64,000 bases of DNA from Prevotella sp. OH937_COT-195 (GCF_003932845.1 NZ_RQZH01000001.1:62001-126000), one strand, 5' to 3'; shown: positions 27,205 through 37,695, counted from the first letter of the stretch. Notes: generated from the letters alone by a model not told the origin. Numbers and translations: made by a program.

Positions 27205-27232
27205 CATTTACTAACAATAAAATAAACACGAT

Positions 27233-27943
27233 ATGCAATCGAGAAGGATACTGCAATATCTCAAAGATATAGCCGAGAACAACAACCGCCCGTGGTTTCA
27301 GGAACACCGCGGAGAGTATGATGTCATAAGAGCAGACTTTGAAGAAGGGATTGCCAAGGCTATATTGCGCATCGCAGAGTTTGATGCCACCATAGCACAC
27401 ATAACCGTAAAAGATTCCGTATATCGCTTCTACCGTGACACGCGCTTCTCGCCCGACAAGTCGCCGTACAAGAAACACCTCGGTGCATTTGTCTGTTTGC
27501 GAGGCAGAAAGTCGATAAGCGGAGGATATTACATCCATTTGGAGCCGGGCAACTGTCTGCTTGCCTGCGGAAGTTACTGGTTGCCCACAAACGTACTCAC
27601 CGCCTGTCGCAATGAGATAATGGCAAACATAGACCGTTGGCGGGACATAGTGGAGAGCAGAAAGTTCCTGAACTTCTTCGGAAAACCGGGCGACGGCGAA
27701 TGGAAAGACGGTGTGGCATCGCCAAAAGGATTCGGACTTACCATGTTGTCAATCGCTCCGAAGGGTTTTCCGCGCGACTATGAGCACATAGAATATCTTA
27801 AAATGAAAGACTATTGCTGTTGGAAGCGCGTACCCGACACTTTCTTCGACGGAGACGGTTGGCTCGACGAGATGGCAAAGGTGTTTCAAACGGCAAAACC
27901 GATGATGGACTTTACCAATGATGTTATCGGGGATTACGAATAG
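27233..27943 (+). CDS. DUF2461-family protein
   Basis: The 236-residue cytoplasmic protein matches the DUF2461/TIGR02453 pattern: N-terminal NNRPWFQEHRGEYDVIRADF, the conserved RFYRDTRFSPDKSPYKKHLG, and the GGYYIHLEPGNCLLACGSYW strand pair. No catalytic function is established for the family. It lies 28 bases after nth and 48 bases before a TetR regulator. Confidence 0.85.
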   Translation: MQSRRILQYLKDIAENNNRPWFQEHRGEYDVIRADFEEGIAKAILRIAEFDATIAHITVKDSVYRFYRDTRFSPDKSPYKKHLGAFVCLRGRKSISGGYYIHLEPGNCLLACGSYWLPTNVLTACRNEIMANIDRWRDIVESRKFLNFFGKPGDGEWKDGVASPKGFGLTMLSIAPKGFPRDYEHIEYLKMKDYCCWKRVPDTFFDGDGWLDEMAKVFQTAKPMMDFTNDVIGDYE

Positions 27944-27991
27944 AATAAGTCAACGTTCTGATGATAAAAAACACTGAAAAGAAAGACGAAC

Positions 27992-28615
27992 ATGCAAACT
28001 AACAACATTACGGACTACAAAAAAGAACTGCGATACAAGATTTTGCACATGGCAATGTCGATGTTCAAGAAAAAAGGAATAAAGTCTGTGAAGATGGACG
28101 ACATAGCCAACGCAATGCAAATCTCAAAACGAACGCTGTATGAGATATATGATAACAAGGAAGCACTGCTGTTGGAGTGTGTTCGCGATGACTACTCGCG
28201 AGCAAAGGAACACATGCGGGAATACGCCGACCGTGCCGATAACGAGATGGACATAGTCATAGAGTTCTTCAACATGAAGATGAAAGCCCTCGGAGAGATA
28301 AACCCAAGTTATTTCTCCGACCTGCACAAATACAAGAAAGTAATTGACTTTCTGCATTCCTCAAGAGAAGAAGAGGCAAAAAATTCCATGGCATTCATAG
28401 ACAGAGGAGTGGAGCATGGATATTTCGTCAGCGGACTTAACTACGAAATAGTAATAAAACTCGGCGAAGCCTCGATGAACTATATAATGGAGAACAAACT
28501 GTATATGCGACACAGCATACAAGAGATATTCCGGAACTTCTGGATTGTGTTGATACGCGGTTTCTGCACCCCCAAGGGCATAGAGCGTGTCAATGAAATT
28601 TTCCACGAACCGTAA
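27992..28615 (+). CDS. TetR/AcrR-family transcriptional regulator
   Basis: The 207-residue protein has an N-terminal TetR helix-turn-helix (VKMDDIANAMQISKRTLYEI, about residues 28-47) and an all-helical ligand-binding and dimerisation domain. No efflux pump or other obvious target lies next to it: the next gene is pheT, with its own promoter. The regulated genes are unknown. Confidence 0.92.
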   Translation: MQTNNITDYKKELRYKILHMAMSMFKKKGIKSVKMDDIANAMQISKRTLYEIYDNKEALLLECVRDDYSRAKEHMREYADRADNEMDIVIEFFNMKMKALGEINPSYFSDLHKYKKVIDFLHSSREEEAKNSMAFIDRGVEHGYFVSGLNYEIVIKLGEASMNYIMENKLYMRHSIQEIFRNFWIVLIRGFCTPKGIERVNEIFHEP

Positions 28616-28621
28616 ATGATT

Positions 28622-28640
28622 CGGCATAGATGCCTTTTTT
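28622..28640 (+). terminator. Weak hairpin plus T run after the TetR gene
   Basis: GGCA-TAGA-TGCC followed by TTTTTT. The stem is only four base pairs, so confidence is low. Confidence 0.35.
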
Positions 28641-28673
28641 CATGTTATGCTTTTTGGTTTGAAAAAAAATAAC

Positions 28674-28681
28674 TACCTTTG
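28674..28681 (+). promoter_or_regulatory. -7 box of pheT promoter
   Basis: TACCTTTG, 39 bases before the pheT ATG, with TTTG about 17 bases upstream. Confidence 0.6.
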
Positions 28682-28720
28682 CAGCGTTTTGAAACGAGAA
28701 AATAAAATCTACAGATAATA

Positions 28721-31183
28721 ATGAACATATCTTATAAATGGCTGAAGGAATATGTTGACTTCAGCCTTTCGCCACAAGAGGTCTGTGATGCCCTTACGAG
28801 TGAAGGTCTCGAAGTTGACGCACTCGAAGAAGTGCCGTGCATACGGGGCGGACTGAAAGGGTTGTTTGTCGGCAAGGTGCTGACATGCGAGATGCACCCC
28901 GACTCCGACCACCTGCATGTCACCACGGTAGACCTCGGACGTGGCGAGGCACAACAGATAGTGTGTGGTGCCCCAAACGTTGCCGCAGGACAGAAAGTTA
29001 TCGTGGCCGACCTCGGCTGCGTGTTGTATGACGGAGACAAGGAGTTTAAGATAAAGAAATCGAAACTGCGCGGTGTAGAATCGAACGGCATGATATGTGC
29101 CGAGGACGAAATAGGTGTGGGCAACAGTCACGACGGCATAATCGTACTCCCCGAAGATGCAAAAGTGGGAATGCCGGCGGCAGAATACTACAATCTTGAG
29201 AGCGACTGGCTTATCGAGATTGATATAACAGCCAATCGTGCCGACGCACTGTCGCATTGGGGAGTGGCTCGCGACTTGTATGCGTGGTTGAAGCAGAACG
29301 GATACGAAACATCGCTGCACCGCCCCGCGGACGAGAATTTTGTCATTGATGATGAATCGTTGCCGATAGACGTTGAGATACATAACACGGAAGCATGCAA
29401 GCGTTATGCCTGTGTCAGCATATCGGACTGCGAGGTAAAGGAAAGTCCCGAATGGCTCAAAACAAGGCTTTCCACGATAGGTGTCAGACCGATAAACAAC
29501 ATCGTTGACATAACCAATTATGTAATGATGGCATACGGTCAGCCGTTGCATTGCTTTGATGCCGACATGGTAACGGGCAGGAAAATCGTGGTGAAATCGA
29601 TGCCCGAAGGTACACCTTTTGTGACACTCGATGGCGAAGAGAGAATACTCTCGGAGCGCGATCTTGCCATCTGCAACGCAGAAGAGCCTATGTGCATAGC
29701 CGGAGTGTTCGGAGGAAAAGGCTCGGGAACGTATGACACTACGCACAGCGTGGTTCTCGAGAGTGCGTATTTCAACCCTACGTGGATACGAAAAAGCGCA
29801 CGCCGGCACGGATTGAGCACCGATGCGTCGTTCCGATTCGAGCGAGGCATCGACCCGGAAGGAGTAATCTACGCGCTTAAACAGGCTGCAATACTATGCA
29901 GGGAACTTGCGGGAGGAAAGGTGACGATGCGGATAAAAGACGTTTACCCGGAGAAAATAGAGAACGCAAAGGTACATTTGGAGTATTCGTATGTCAACCG
30001 TCTCGTGGGCAAAGAAATTCCGACAGAGACGATAAAGAGCATTGTAACATCGCTCGAAATGAAAATCCTTGAGAAAAATGCCGACGGGTTGAAACTTGAG
30101 ATACCGGCATATCGCGTGGATGTTCAACGTGCATGCGATGTGGTTGAGGACATATTGCGAATATATGGATATAACAACGTTGAGATACCGACACAACTCA
30201 AGTCCTCGCTTGTCATAAAGGGTGATGAGGACAAAAAGCACATGCTTGCCAATTTGGTGGGAGAACAACTTCTCGGTTGCGGATTCAACGAGATACTCAA
30301 CAACTCGTTTACCAAGAGCGCGTACTATGACGGTTTGAAGAGTTTCCCTGCAGAAAACCTCGTAAGGATGATGAACCCCCTGAGTTCCGACCTGAACGTG
30401 ATGCGCCAAACACTGTTGTTCGGCGGATTAGAGAGCATCGAATATAACATCAACCGCAGAAACCCCAACCTTAAATTTTTCGAACGAGGCAACGTATATA
30501 CATTCTTACCGGAGAAACATAACCCCGACAACCCGCTGGCAGCATATCTCGAGGAAAACATGATTGCTCTCTGGGTGACGGGAAAGCGTGTCAGCGGTTC
30601 GTGGGCGCATGCAGACGAGCAGTCAACGTTCTTCGAACTCAAGGCATACGTAATGAATATTCTCACGCGCATCGGCGTACCGTTCGGAATGCTTGTGTTC
30701 AAGGAGAGCCGGAACGACATCTTCGCAAAGGCGACCGCCATCGAAAATCGCGGAGGGAAACTCCTCGTTGAGATGGGACTCGTTGACAAGACGCTGCTTA
30801 AATCGGTCGGGATAGACCAAGAAGTATATTATGCCGAACTCAACTGGACCGCACTCATGAAGACGATAAGCAAGCATAAGGTGGAGTATCGCGAGATAAG
30901 CAAATACCCGGCGGTGAGCCGCGACCTCGCACTGCTAATCGACAACAACGTGGAATTTGTCGAGATAGAGCGTGTGGCATATCAAAGTGAGAGAAAAATA
31001 CTGCGCAAGGTGGAACTCTTCGATGTATATGAGGGCAAGAATCTGCCGGAAGGCAAGAAGAGTTATGCCGTTAATTTCATATTGCAGGACGAACAAAAAA
31101 CTCTCAACGACAAACAGATAGACGGAGTGATGAACAAGATTGTGGCCAATCTCAGAAAGCAGATTGGAGCAGAACTGAGATAA
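28721..31183 (+). CDS. pheT: Phenylalanyl-tRNA synthetase beta subunit
   Basis: The 820-residue beta chain of the alpha2-beta2 PheRS has, in order, the N-terminal tRNA-binding OB fold (about residues 40-150), the B3/B4 editing domain (NNIVDITNYVMMAYGQPLHC), B5 (RIKDVYPEKIEN onward), the synthetase-like domain with LMNPLSS-type motif (VRMMNPLSSDLNVMRQTLLF), and the C-terminal anticodon-binding FDX-ACB domain (ISKYPAVSRDLALLIDNNVE). pheS is not adjacent in this window. Confidence 0.97.
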   Translation: MNISYKWLKEYVDFSLSPQEVCDALTSEGLEVDALEEVPCIRGGLKGLFVGKVLTCEMHPDSDHLHVTTVDLGRGEAQQIVCGAPNVAAGQKVIVADLGCVLYDGDKEFKIKKSKLRGVESNGMICAEDEIGVGNSHDGIIVLPEDAKVGMPAAEYYNLESDWLIEIDITANRADALSHWGVARDLYAWLKQNGYETSLHRPADENFVIDDESLPIDVEIHNTEACKRYACVSISDCEVKESPEWLKTRLSTIGVRPINNIVDITNYVMMAYGQPLHCFDADMVTGRKIVVKSMPEGTPFVTLDGEERILSERDLAICNAEEPMCIAGVFGGKGSGTYDTTHSVVLESAYFNPTWIRKSARRHGLSTDASFRFERGIDPEGVIYALKQAAILCRELAGGKVTMRIKDVYPEKIENAKVHLEYSYVNRLVGKEIPTETIKSIVTSLEMKILEKNADGLKLEIPAYRVDVQRACDVVEDILRIYGYNNVEIPTQLKSSLVIKGDEDKKHMLANLVGEQLLGCGFNEILNNSFTKSAYYDGLKSFPAENLVRMMNPLSSDLNVMRQTLLFGGLESIEYNINRRNPNLKFFERGNVYTFLPEKHNPDNPLAAYLEENMIALWVTGKRVSGSWAHADEQSTFFELKAYVMNILTRIGVPFGMLVFKESRNDIFAKATAIENRGGKLLVEMGLVDKTLLKSVGIDQEVYYAELNWTALMKTISKHKVEYREISKYPAVSRDLALLIDNNVEFVEIERVAYQSERKILRKVELFDVYEGKNLPEGKKSYAVNFILQDEQKTLNDKQIDGVMNKIVANLRKQIGAELR

Positions 31184-31223
31184 ATGCAGCATTCTGAAAG
31201 TAAATAAATAAAAACATATAATC

Positions 31224-31949
31224 ATGGGAAGAGCATTTGAATACCGTAAGGCAACAAAAATGAAGAGATGGGGGCACATGGCAAAGACGTTTACCAAGAT
31301 TGGCAAACAGATTTCAATAGCTGTGAAAGCCGGAGGTCCCGATGCCGATAACAATCCCGCATTGCGCGCCATAATAGCCAATGCAAGGCGCGAGAACATG
31401 CCGAAAGAAAACGTGGAACGCGCCATAAAAAACGCAATGGGGAAAGACCAAAGCGACTACAAGGAAGTGACATACGAGGGATACGGACCGTACGGAGTGG
31501 CGGTTTTCGTTGACACGCTGACCGACAACACCACGCGTACCGTGGGCGACGTGCGCTCGGTGTTCAACAAATTCAGTGGAAACCTTGGCACAACAGGTTC
31601 GCTGAGTTTCCTTTTCGACCATAAGAGCGTGTTCACTTTCAAGAAAAAGGAAGGCATAGACATGGACGAATTGATACTCGACCTGATAGACTACGGCGTT
31701 GAAGACGAGTTCGACGAGGACGAGGAGGAAGACAGCATAACGATATACGGCGACCCGAAGAGTTTCGGTGATATACAGAAACATCTCGAGGAGAACGGAT
31801 TTGAGGTGACGGGAGCCGAGTTTACCTATATACCGAACGATTTGAAAGAAGTTACTCCGGAACAACGCGAGACGATAGACAAAATGGTTGAGAAACTTGA
31901 GGATTTCGACGATGTTCAGACGGTATATACCAATATGAAACCGGAGTAA
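31224..31949 (+). CDS. YebC/PmpR-family regulator or translation factor
   Basis: The 241-residue protein has the family N-terminus (MGRAFEYRKATKMKRW, AKTFTKIGKQISIAVKAGG) and the signature VTYEGYGPYGVAVFVDTLTD. YebC proteins were described as transcription regulators, and more recent work ties members to ribosome stalling relief at proline runs. The sequence does not say which applies here. It follows pheT by 40 bases and may be co-transcribed. Confidence 0.94.
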   Translation: MGRAFEYRKATKMKRWGHMAKTFTKIGKQISIAVKAGGPDADNNPALRAIIANARRENMPKENVERAIKNAMGKDQSDYKEVTYEGYGPYGVAVFVDTLTDNTTRTVGDVRSVFNKFSGNLGTTGSLSFLFDHKSVFTFKKKEGIDMDELILDLIDYGVEDEFDEDEEEDSITIYGDPKSFGDIQKHLEENGFEVTGAEFTYIPNDLKEVTPEQRETIDKMVEKLEDFDDVQTVYTNMKPE

Positions 31950-31979
31950 TGCTCTCGTTTTATAACCCGTGCCTGCTTT

Positions 31980-32067
31980 AAAGGCAATTTCGGCAGGATT
32001 GAAATGCAATTCTGCCGAAATTGGTAGGCAAAACCGCTGAATTTGATTAGCAAATTCGGCGGTTTTG
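31980..32067 (+). repeat. 22-base tandem repeat array, four units
   Basis: Units start at 31980, 32002, 32024 and 32046. The array begins 30 bases after the YebC-family stop and lies between convergent genes. The last unit is closest to consensus (CAAATTCGGCGGTTTTG). Confidence 0.85.
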
Positions 32068-32119
32068 TTCTCCGTTTGATATTCTTTCGGAGAATGTCAT
32101 GCGGTTTTCCGCATGGTAA

Positions 32120-32506
32120 CTATTCGTAATCTTTTGTCGTAAGTTTCGTCTCGTACAGCACCTTTCCCTTGCGGCTCGCCGAGTAGTAGGTGTAGGCAAA
32201 GTTGAATCCCGCATCCTTATATATACGATTGTTGGTGTTGCGCTTAAGTTCGTCGATTAGAGCCGGACGCGCATTGCCATCGTTCAATATTCCCATGCTG
32301 TCCGCTTTGGAACGCAATGAGAAATAAGAGTGTACGGTCTTTGTGGCTTTATCGAACGTTATGCTGTCTATTATGGTAAATTCGTCGATTGCCGCGGGGC
32401 ATTTCTTCTCGGTGTATTCCTTTACCTCGCGTGCCGCTCTGTCCTCGAGGTTCTCGTGGCACGAGGCAAGCAAGATGATTGATGCAAATAACATTAACTT
32501 CTTCAT
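32120..32506 (-). CDS. Small lipoprotein of unknown function
   Basis: The 128-residue protein has a clear lipoprotein signal (MKKLMLFASIILLASCHEN, Cys 16). The mature part is an alpha/beta mix (VKEYTEKKCPAAIDEFTIID) with a C-terminal beta stretch (NFAYTYYSASRKGKVLYETK). I do not recognise a family. It is a single gene, convergent with the YebC-family gene and divergent from lepA. Confidence 0.7.
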   Translation of the reverse strand: MKKLMLFASIILLASCHENLEDRAAREVKEYTEKKCPAAIDEFTIIDSITFDKATKTVHSYFSLRSKADSMGILNDGNARPALIDELKRNTNNRIYKDAGFNFAYTYYSASRKGKVLYETKLTTKDYE

Positions 32507-32585
32507 AATGGGTACAAAAATAATGAATTTCTTGCGAAATACTTAAAAATAATGAAAATAATAGCAGAAAAAAGTCATTTTTTTG

Positions 32586-32593
32586 TAACTTTG
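32586..32593 (+). promoter_or_regulatory. -7 box of lepA promoter
   Basis: TAACTTTG, 23 bases before the lepA ATG. Confidence 0.6.
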
Positions 32594-32616
32594 CGAATAA
32601 TTTTGGGTAAATACAC

Positions 32617-34398
32617 ATGCAACATATAAGAAACTTTTGTATCATAGCACATATAGACCATGGTAAAAGCACCATAGCCGATCGTCTCCTCGAACGTACT
32701 AAAACAATACAGATTACCGATGGGCAGATGCTTGACAACATGGATTTGGAGAAGGAGAGGGGCATAACCATCAAGAGTCACGCCATACAGATGGAGTACG
32801 AACTTGACGGACAGAAATATGTCCTGAACCTGATTGACACCCCGGGACACGTGGATTTCTCGTACGAGGTAAGTCGCAGTATCGCCGCATGCGAGGGAGC
32901 ACTGCTCGTGGTAGATGCCACGCAGGGAGTACAGGCACAAACCATAAGTAACCTTTACATGGCAATCGACCAAGATTTGGAGATAATCCCCGTGATAAAC
33001 AAAATCGACATGCCGAGTGCCATGCCGGACGAGGTGGAAGACGAGATAGTGGAACTCATAGGTTGCGACCGTTCGGGAATTATACGTGCGAGCGGAAAGA
33101 CGGGCAACGGCATAGACGACATACTGCGGGCTGTGGTGGAACGCATTCCACATCCCGTTGGAGAACCGGACGCACCGCTGCAAGCTTTGATATTCGACTC
33201 GGTGTTCAACTCGTTCCGCGGCATCATAGCGTATTTCAAGATATTAAACGGCTCGATACACAAGGGCGACAAAGTGAAATTCTTCAACACCGGAATGGAA
33301 TATGATGCCGACGAGGTGGGAGTGCTTAAGATGGACATGATACCGCGCAACGGACTTAACACGGGCGAGGTGGGGTATATAATAAGCGGAATAAAGGATG
33401 CCAAAGAGGTAAAAGTGGGCGATACCATAACACATACGGCACGCCCCTGTGATGCTGCCATTGCCGGATTTCAGGAGGTAAAACCGATGGTGTTTGCCGG
33501 TGTATATCCCATAGACCCGTCTGAATACGAAAACCTGCGTGCCTCGCTCGAGAAACTGCAACTCAACGATGCCTCGCTTACGTTCTTCCCGGAGTCGTCG
33601 GTTGCGTTGGGATTTGGTTTCCGTTGCGGCTTCCTTGGTCTGCTGCACATGGAGATTGTGCAGGAAAGACTCGACCGAGAGTTTAACATGGACGTGATAA
33701 CCACCGTGCCGAACGTGTCGTACATGGTATATACAAAACAGGGAGAGGCGACGGAGGTACACAACCCGGGAGGATTGCCGGAACCTACCATGATAGAACA
33801 TATCGAAGAACCGTATATAAAGGCTTCGATAATAACCGACAGCAACTATATCGGTCCGATAATGAAACTGTGTCTCGACAAACGAGGAGAACTGATAAAT
33901 CAGGAATATGTGAGCGGCAATCGGGTGGAACTGCATTTCATGCTGCCGCTCGGCGAGATAGTAATCGATTTCTACGACAAGTTGAAAAGTATATCTAAGG
34001 GGTATGCCTCGTTCGACTATCACATCGACAGTTTCCGCCCGTCGAGACTGATTAAACTCGACATTCTGCTCAACGGCGAGCCGGTTGACGCACTGTCAAC
34101 GCTTACCCATCAGGACAATGCCGTGGGATTCGGTCGCCGCATGTGTGAGAAACTGAAAGAACTGATACCGCGACAGCAATTCGACATTGCCATTCAGGCT
34201 GCCATCGGGGCAAAGATAATAGCAAGGGAGACTGTGAAGCAGGTGCGTAAAGACGTTACGGCAAAATGTTACGGAGGAGATGTGAGCCGCAAACGAAAAT
34301 TGCTTGAGAAACAGAAGAAAGGCAAGAAACGCATGAAACAGATAGGAAACGTTGAGGTGCCGCAGAAAGCTTTCCTTGCAGTTCTTAAACTGGATTGA
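32617..34398 (+). CDS. lepA: Elongation factor 4 (LepA)
   Basis: Ribosome-associated translational GTPase, 593 residues. It has G1 [10 protein letters not shown]3 [13 protein letters not shown]4 [11 protein letters not shown]-like domains II, III and V ([20 protein letters not shown]), and the LepA-specific basic C-terminal domain ([20 protein letters not shown]). Complete and of normal length. Confidence 0.97.
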   Translation: MQHIRNFCIIAHIDHGKSTIADRLLERTKTIQITDGQMLDNMDLEKERGITIKSHAIQMEYELDGQKYVLNLIDTPGHVDFSYEVSRSIAACEGALLVVDATQGVQAQTISNLYMAIDQDLEIIPVINKIDMPSAMPDEVEDEIVELIGCDRSGIIRASGKTGNGIDDILRAVVERIPHPVGEPDAPLQALIFDSVFNSFRGIIAYFKILNGSIHKGDKVKFFNTGMEYDADEVGVLKMDMIPRNGLNTGEVGYIISGIKDAKEVKVGDTITHTARPCDAAIAGFQEVKPMVFAGVYPIDPSEYENLRASLEKLQLNDASLTFFPESSVALGFGFRCGFLGLLHMEIVQERLDREFNMDVITTVPNVSYMVYTKQGEATEVHNPGGLPEPTMIEHIEEPYIKASIITDSNYIGPIMKLCLDKRGELINQEYVSGNRVELHFMLPLGEIVIDFYDKLKSISKGYASFDYHIDSFRPSRLIKLDILLNGEPVDALSTLTHQDNAVGFGRRMCEKLKELIPRQQFDIAIQAAIGAKIIARETVKQVRKDVTAKCYGGDVSRKRKLLEKQKKGKKRMKQIGNVEVPQKAFLAVLKLD

Positions 34399-34444
34399 GC
34401 GGAGGTGACAGTTTTTACCTACATTCTTTAAAGCAAAGTGATTT

Positions 34445-35047
34445 ATGGCAACCAGGGATTTGACGAACAAAACAAGGGACATTGCGAGGGAACTTGCCCG
34501 TAAGTATAGTACCATGACGCACGATGAACTCGATATTTTGCAGAGCGTGTTGGTACCGATGAAGTTTGCCAAGGGCGAGATGATATTGAAAGAGGGCGAA
34601 ACCTGCACCAATATATATTATATAGAAAAAGGATTGGTGAGGCAGTTCTATTTCAAGAATGGAAAGCAACTTACCGAACACATGGCGGTTGAGGGAAACA
34701 TCGTGATGTGTATAGAGAGTCTCTTCCGCGAGGAACCAACCAAACTACAGATGGAAGCACTCGAAACGACAATTATATACGCCCTGCCGAAAGCCCGTCT
34801 CGAGGAGGTTGCCCTGCATAATGTCAATATGCAGATACTCTATCGTAAGATATTGGAAGAGAGCCTGATACTTTCGCAGATACATGCCGACCTCGTTCGT
34901 TTCGAATCTGCACAGGATCGTTATCGCAAGATGTGCAAACTTCAAAATCAAGTTACACTGCGTGCTCCGCTCGTGTATATCGCAAGTTATTTGCAAATGA
35001 CCCCCGAGACTCTTAGTCGTGTGCGTTCAAGCACGTTGCTTGACTGA
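34445..35047 (+). CDS. Crp/Fnr-family transcriptional regulator
   Basis: The 200-residue protein has an N-terminal cyclic-nucleotide-binding-type beta roll (KFAKGEMILKEGETCTNIYY to about residue 125) and a C-terminal helix-turn-helix (IASYLQMTPETLSRVRSS). No Cys cluster for an Fnr-type iron-sulfur centre is visible. It ends 7 bases before the tamL start, so the two may be co-transcribed. The effector is unknown. Confidence 0.9.
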   Translation: MATRDLTNKTRDIARELARKYSTMTHDELDILQSVLVPMKFAKGEMILKEGETCTNIYYIEKGLVRQFYFKNGKQLTEHMAVEGNIVMCIESLFREEPTKLQMEALETTIIYALPKARLEEVALHNVNMQILYRKILEESLILSQIHADLVRFESAQDRYRKMCKLQNQVTLRAPLVYIASYLQMTPETLSRVRSSTLLD

Positions 35048-35054
35048 CATTTAC

Positions 35055-37277
35055 ATGAACAAACGGCGAATCGGAGTATCCATTTACCTGTTGACCGTGT
35101 GCCTCGCGGCACTTGTTCTTGTGGGTTGTTCGGTGCAAAAGTTTGTGCCGGAGGACGGTTATCTGCTTTCAAAGGTGGAGATAAAGAGCGACAACAAGGA
35201 CATGGACGTAGAAATGTTGAAGCAGTATGTTCGCCAAAAAGCAAACTCTAAATGGTTCTCGATATTCAAAGTGCCGCTGCACACTTATTCTCTCGCGGGC
35301 AGAGACACGACGAAATGGATTAACCGAACGCTGAAAAACATTGGTGAGAAGCCTGTTATATACGACAGCATACAGGCACGGTTGTCGTGTCGCGACCTTG
35401 TAACCGCCATGCAAAACATGGGGTATATGAATGCTGCCGTTGTGCTGGAAAAGAAATATAAAGGCAAAAAGGTAAAACTGGAATACAACCTTCTGCCGGG
35501 CGAACCTTTCTATATAAGGAACGTGGAGTATGACATAGAAGACCCCGTGGTGGAAAAACTTCTCGGTCTTGAAGACTCCGTAAACCGGGGAATACACCGC
35601 GGAATGCAATTTACCGTAGCCAACCTGAACAACGAAAGGAAACGCATTGCGCGAGAGTTGCATAATTCCGGGTTCTATAAATTCAACATAGACTTTATAC
35701 GTTTTACTGCCGACTCGACTAATAGCACGAGGGAGGTTGACGTGGTTCTTCGTCTGTTGCGATATAAACCGGACAATAATGCAGAAGAAACGCTGCATCC
35801 GAGATATTTCATCGGCTCGGTAAGGCATGTAGGTATAGGGGAGGAAGACACGCACTTGCGAAAGAGAGTGCTGGACGACAATACCATTATCAAGAAGGGA
35901 TGGCCGTATCGTGCCAAGGATTTGCAACGAACTTACAATAATTTTGCCAAACTCGGAGCATTAGGATATACCAATATCCGTTTCACGGAGCGCAGTGATA
36001 CCTCCTTGCTCGATTGTGTGATACACACAAGTCGCAGAAAAACGAACAGTTTGAGTTTTCAACCGGAGGGAACAAACACGGCTGGCAATCTCGGAGCGGC
36101 GGCTTCGGTAACTTGGACTAACAGGAACTTGTTCCGAGGGTCGGAACAATTTAGTGTGGAATTGCGCGGAGCATACGAGGCAATAACAGGTCTTGAAGGA
36201 TACCAAAACCATAATTACACCGAGTTCGGACTTGAGACGAAACTTGAGTTCCCGCATTTCCTTGCACCGTTTCTTTCGTGGTCGTTCAGAAGAAACTCGC
36301 TTGCAAAGAGTGAACTGTCTGTAAGTTTTGACATGCAGAACCGTCCGGAGTTCCACAGACGCGTCTTCTCGGCTGCATGGAGGTATAAATGGAATGACGT
36401 GGGGCATCATGCCGCATACCGGTTAGACTTGTTAGACCTTAATTATATATATATGCCGTGGATTTCTTCAACGTTCAAGAGAGAATATCTTGATAACGTC
36501 GGGAGTCGCAATGCCATATTAAAGTATAATTACGAAGACATGTTCTTGGCCAAAATAGGTTTCGGGGTTAATTATAACAACGGCATACGGGCGTTCAGGG
36601 CGAATTTCGAGACTTCCGGAAACCTGCTGAATGCCGTGTCGCATATTGCAAAAAGTAAGAAGAACGGCAACGGACAATACACTTTGTTCAATATTGCTTA
36701 TGCGCAGTATGTGAAATTCGACATCGATTATTTACGCATATATCAGTTTGACAAGCATAACACACTCGCACTGCATGCCTCGTTGGGCATTGCATATCCT
36801 TACGGGAACAGCAAAGTTCTGCCGTTCGAGAAGAGGTATTTCAGCGGTGGGGCAAACTCTGTACGCGGATGGAATGTGCGTGGTTTGGGACCGGGGAAAT
36901 TCAAGGGTACGAACGGCTCGATAGATTTCATAAACCAAACAGGAGACATGAAACTCGACTTGAATGCCGAATACCGTACTTTCCTTTTCTGGAAAATAGA
37001 CGGGGCGGTATTCTTGGACGCAGGGAATATATGGACGTTGCGCAACTATCAGGAGCAACCTGGCGGTATGTTTGTCTTAAAAGATTTCTATAAACAGATT
37101 GCAGTGGCATACGGTATCGGACTGCGTCTAAACTTCGGATATTTCATAATGCGTTTCGATTTTGGAATGAAAGCAATCAACCCCGCATACGAAACAAGCA
37201 AGGAGCATTATGCCATATTAAATCCGAATCTCAAACGGGATTTTGCTTTTCATTTCGCGGTAGGTTTGCCATTCTGA
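35055..37277 (+). CDS. tamL: TamL-type BamA/TamA-family outer-membrane lipoprotein
   Basis: The 740-residue protein has a lipoprotein signal (LLTVCLAALVLVGCSVQKF), POTRA-like repeats (about residues 40-330) and a C-terminal Omp85 barrel carrying YFSGGANSVRGWNVRGLGPG, the conserved (V/I)RG(F/Y/W) loop. A lipid anchor on an Omp85 protein is characteristic of Bacteroidetes TamL, which works with TamB in envelope assembly. tamB is not adjacent here. MNKRRIG at 35055 is chosen over the Met at 35019, which lies inside the crp frame. The last 47 bases overlap the convergent lipoprotein gene. Confidence 0.85.
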   Translation: MNKRRIGVSIYLLTVCLAALVLVGCSVQKFVPEDGYLLSKVEIKSDNKDMDVEMLKQYVRQKANSKWFSIFKVPLHTYSLAGRDTTKWINRTLKNIGEKPVIYDSIQARLSCRDLVTAMQNMGYMNAAVVLEKKYKGKKVKLEYNLLPGEPFYIRNVEYDIEDPVVEKLLGLEDSVNRGIHRGMQFTVANLNNERKRIARELHNSGFYKFNIDFIRFTADSTNSTREVDVVLRLLRYKPDNNAEETLHPRYFIGSVRHVGIGEEDTHLRKRVLDDNTIIKKGWPYRAKDLQRTYNNFAKLGALGYTNIRFTERSDTSLLDCVIHTSRRKTNSLSFQPEGTNTAGNLGAAASVTWTNRNLFRGSEQFSVELRGAYEAITGLEGYQNHNYTEFGLETKLEFPHFLAPFLSWSFRRNSLAKSELSVSFDMQNRPEFHRRVFSAAWRYKWNDVGHHAAYRLDLLDLNYIYMPWISSTFKREYLDNVGSRNAILKYNYEDMFLAKIGFGVNYNNGIRAFRANFETSGNLLNAVSHIAKSKKNGNGQYTLFNIAYAQYVKFDIDYLRIYQFDKHNTLALHASLGIAYPYGNSKVLPFEKRYFSGGANSVRGWNVRGLGPGKFKGTNGSIDFINQTGDMKLDLNAEYRTFLFWKIDGAVFLDAGNIWTLRNYQEQPGGMFVLKDFYKQIAVAYGIGLRLNFGYFIMRFDFGMKAINPAYETSKEHYAILNPNLKRDFAFHFAVGLPF

Positions 37278-37695
37278 CTTTCCATGCATTGTTTTCCTTT
37301 ACGAGTTTCAGTCTGAACGTTCCACGAGATGTGAAATGTCCGCATTTTCCGATGGTATCGGTCTCAAAATAGTTGCTCACTGTCACCGTAACGGTGCTCT
37401 CGTTGTCGCCACCCTCCACTTTTTCTATTTCGATTTCTGCCTCGTCTGTGGCGGTTTTCAAAATTTCAATGTCTTCGTTGCTTATTTGGCTCGTTGCAAA
37501 CCTCAACCACGGTTCGCTGTCTTTGGTACAATATTTTGCCGCATTCCGGTATCTTAGGTTGAAGTATTCTTTCGAAAAACTTTCAGCCACACCTTCCGCA
37601 CTCGATGGATTTATTGCTTGCGCAAAATCGCAGGAAACCATGATGCCTGCCGTTGCCATTGCAATAATAAATTGTATCCATCCTTTCATTGTCAT
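37231..37695 (-). CDS. NTF2/DUF4878-like lipoprotein
   Basis: The 154-residue protein has a lipoprotein signal (IAMATAGIMVSCDFAQAINP). The fold pattern resembles DUF4878/NTF2-like lumazine-binding domains: SAEGVAESFSKEYFNLRYRN with AAKYCTKDSEPWL, then paired strands ESTVTVTVSNYF and GTFRLKLVKENNAWKVRMA. Start is Met at 37695 or 37689. Its 3' end overlaps tamL by 47 bases tail to tail. Function unknown. Confidence 0.68.
   Translation of the reverse strand: MTMKGWIQFIIAMATAGIMVSCDFAQAINPSSAEGVAESFSKEYFNLRYRNAAKYCTKDSEPWLRFATSQISNEDIEILKTATDEAEIEIEKVEGGDNESTVTVTVSNYFETDTIGKCGHFTSRGTFRLKLVKENNAWKVRMANLPRNEKQNPV

Noticed and set aside
28709..29809. Minus-strand open frame of 366 codons opposite pheT
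   Set aside because: It is antisense to highly conserved pheT, with Cys/His/Tyr/Arg-biased composition typical of shadow frames in this genome.
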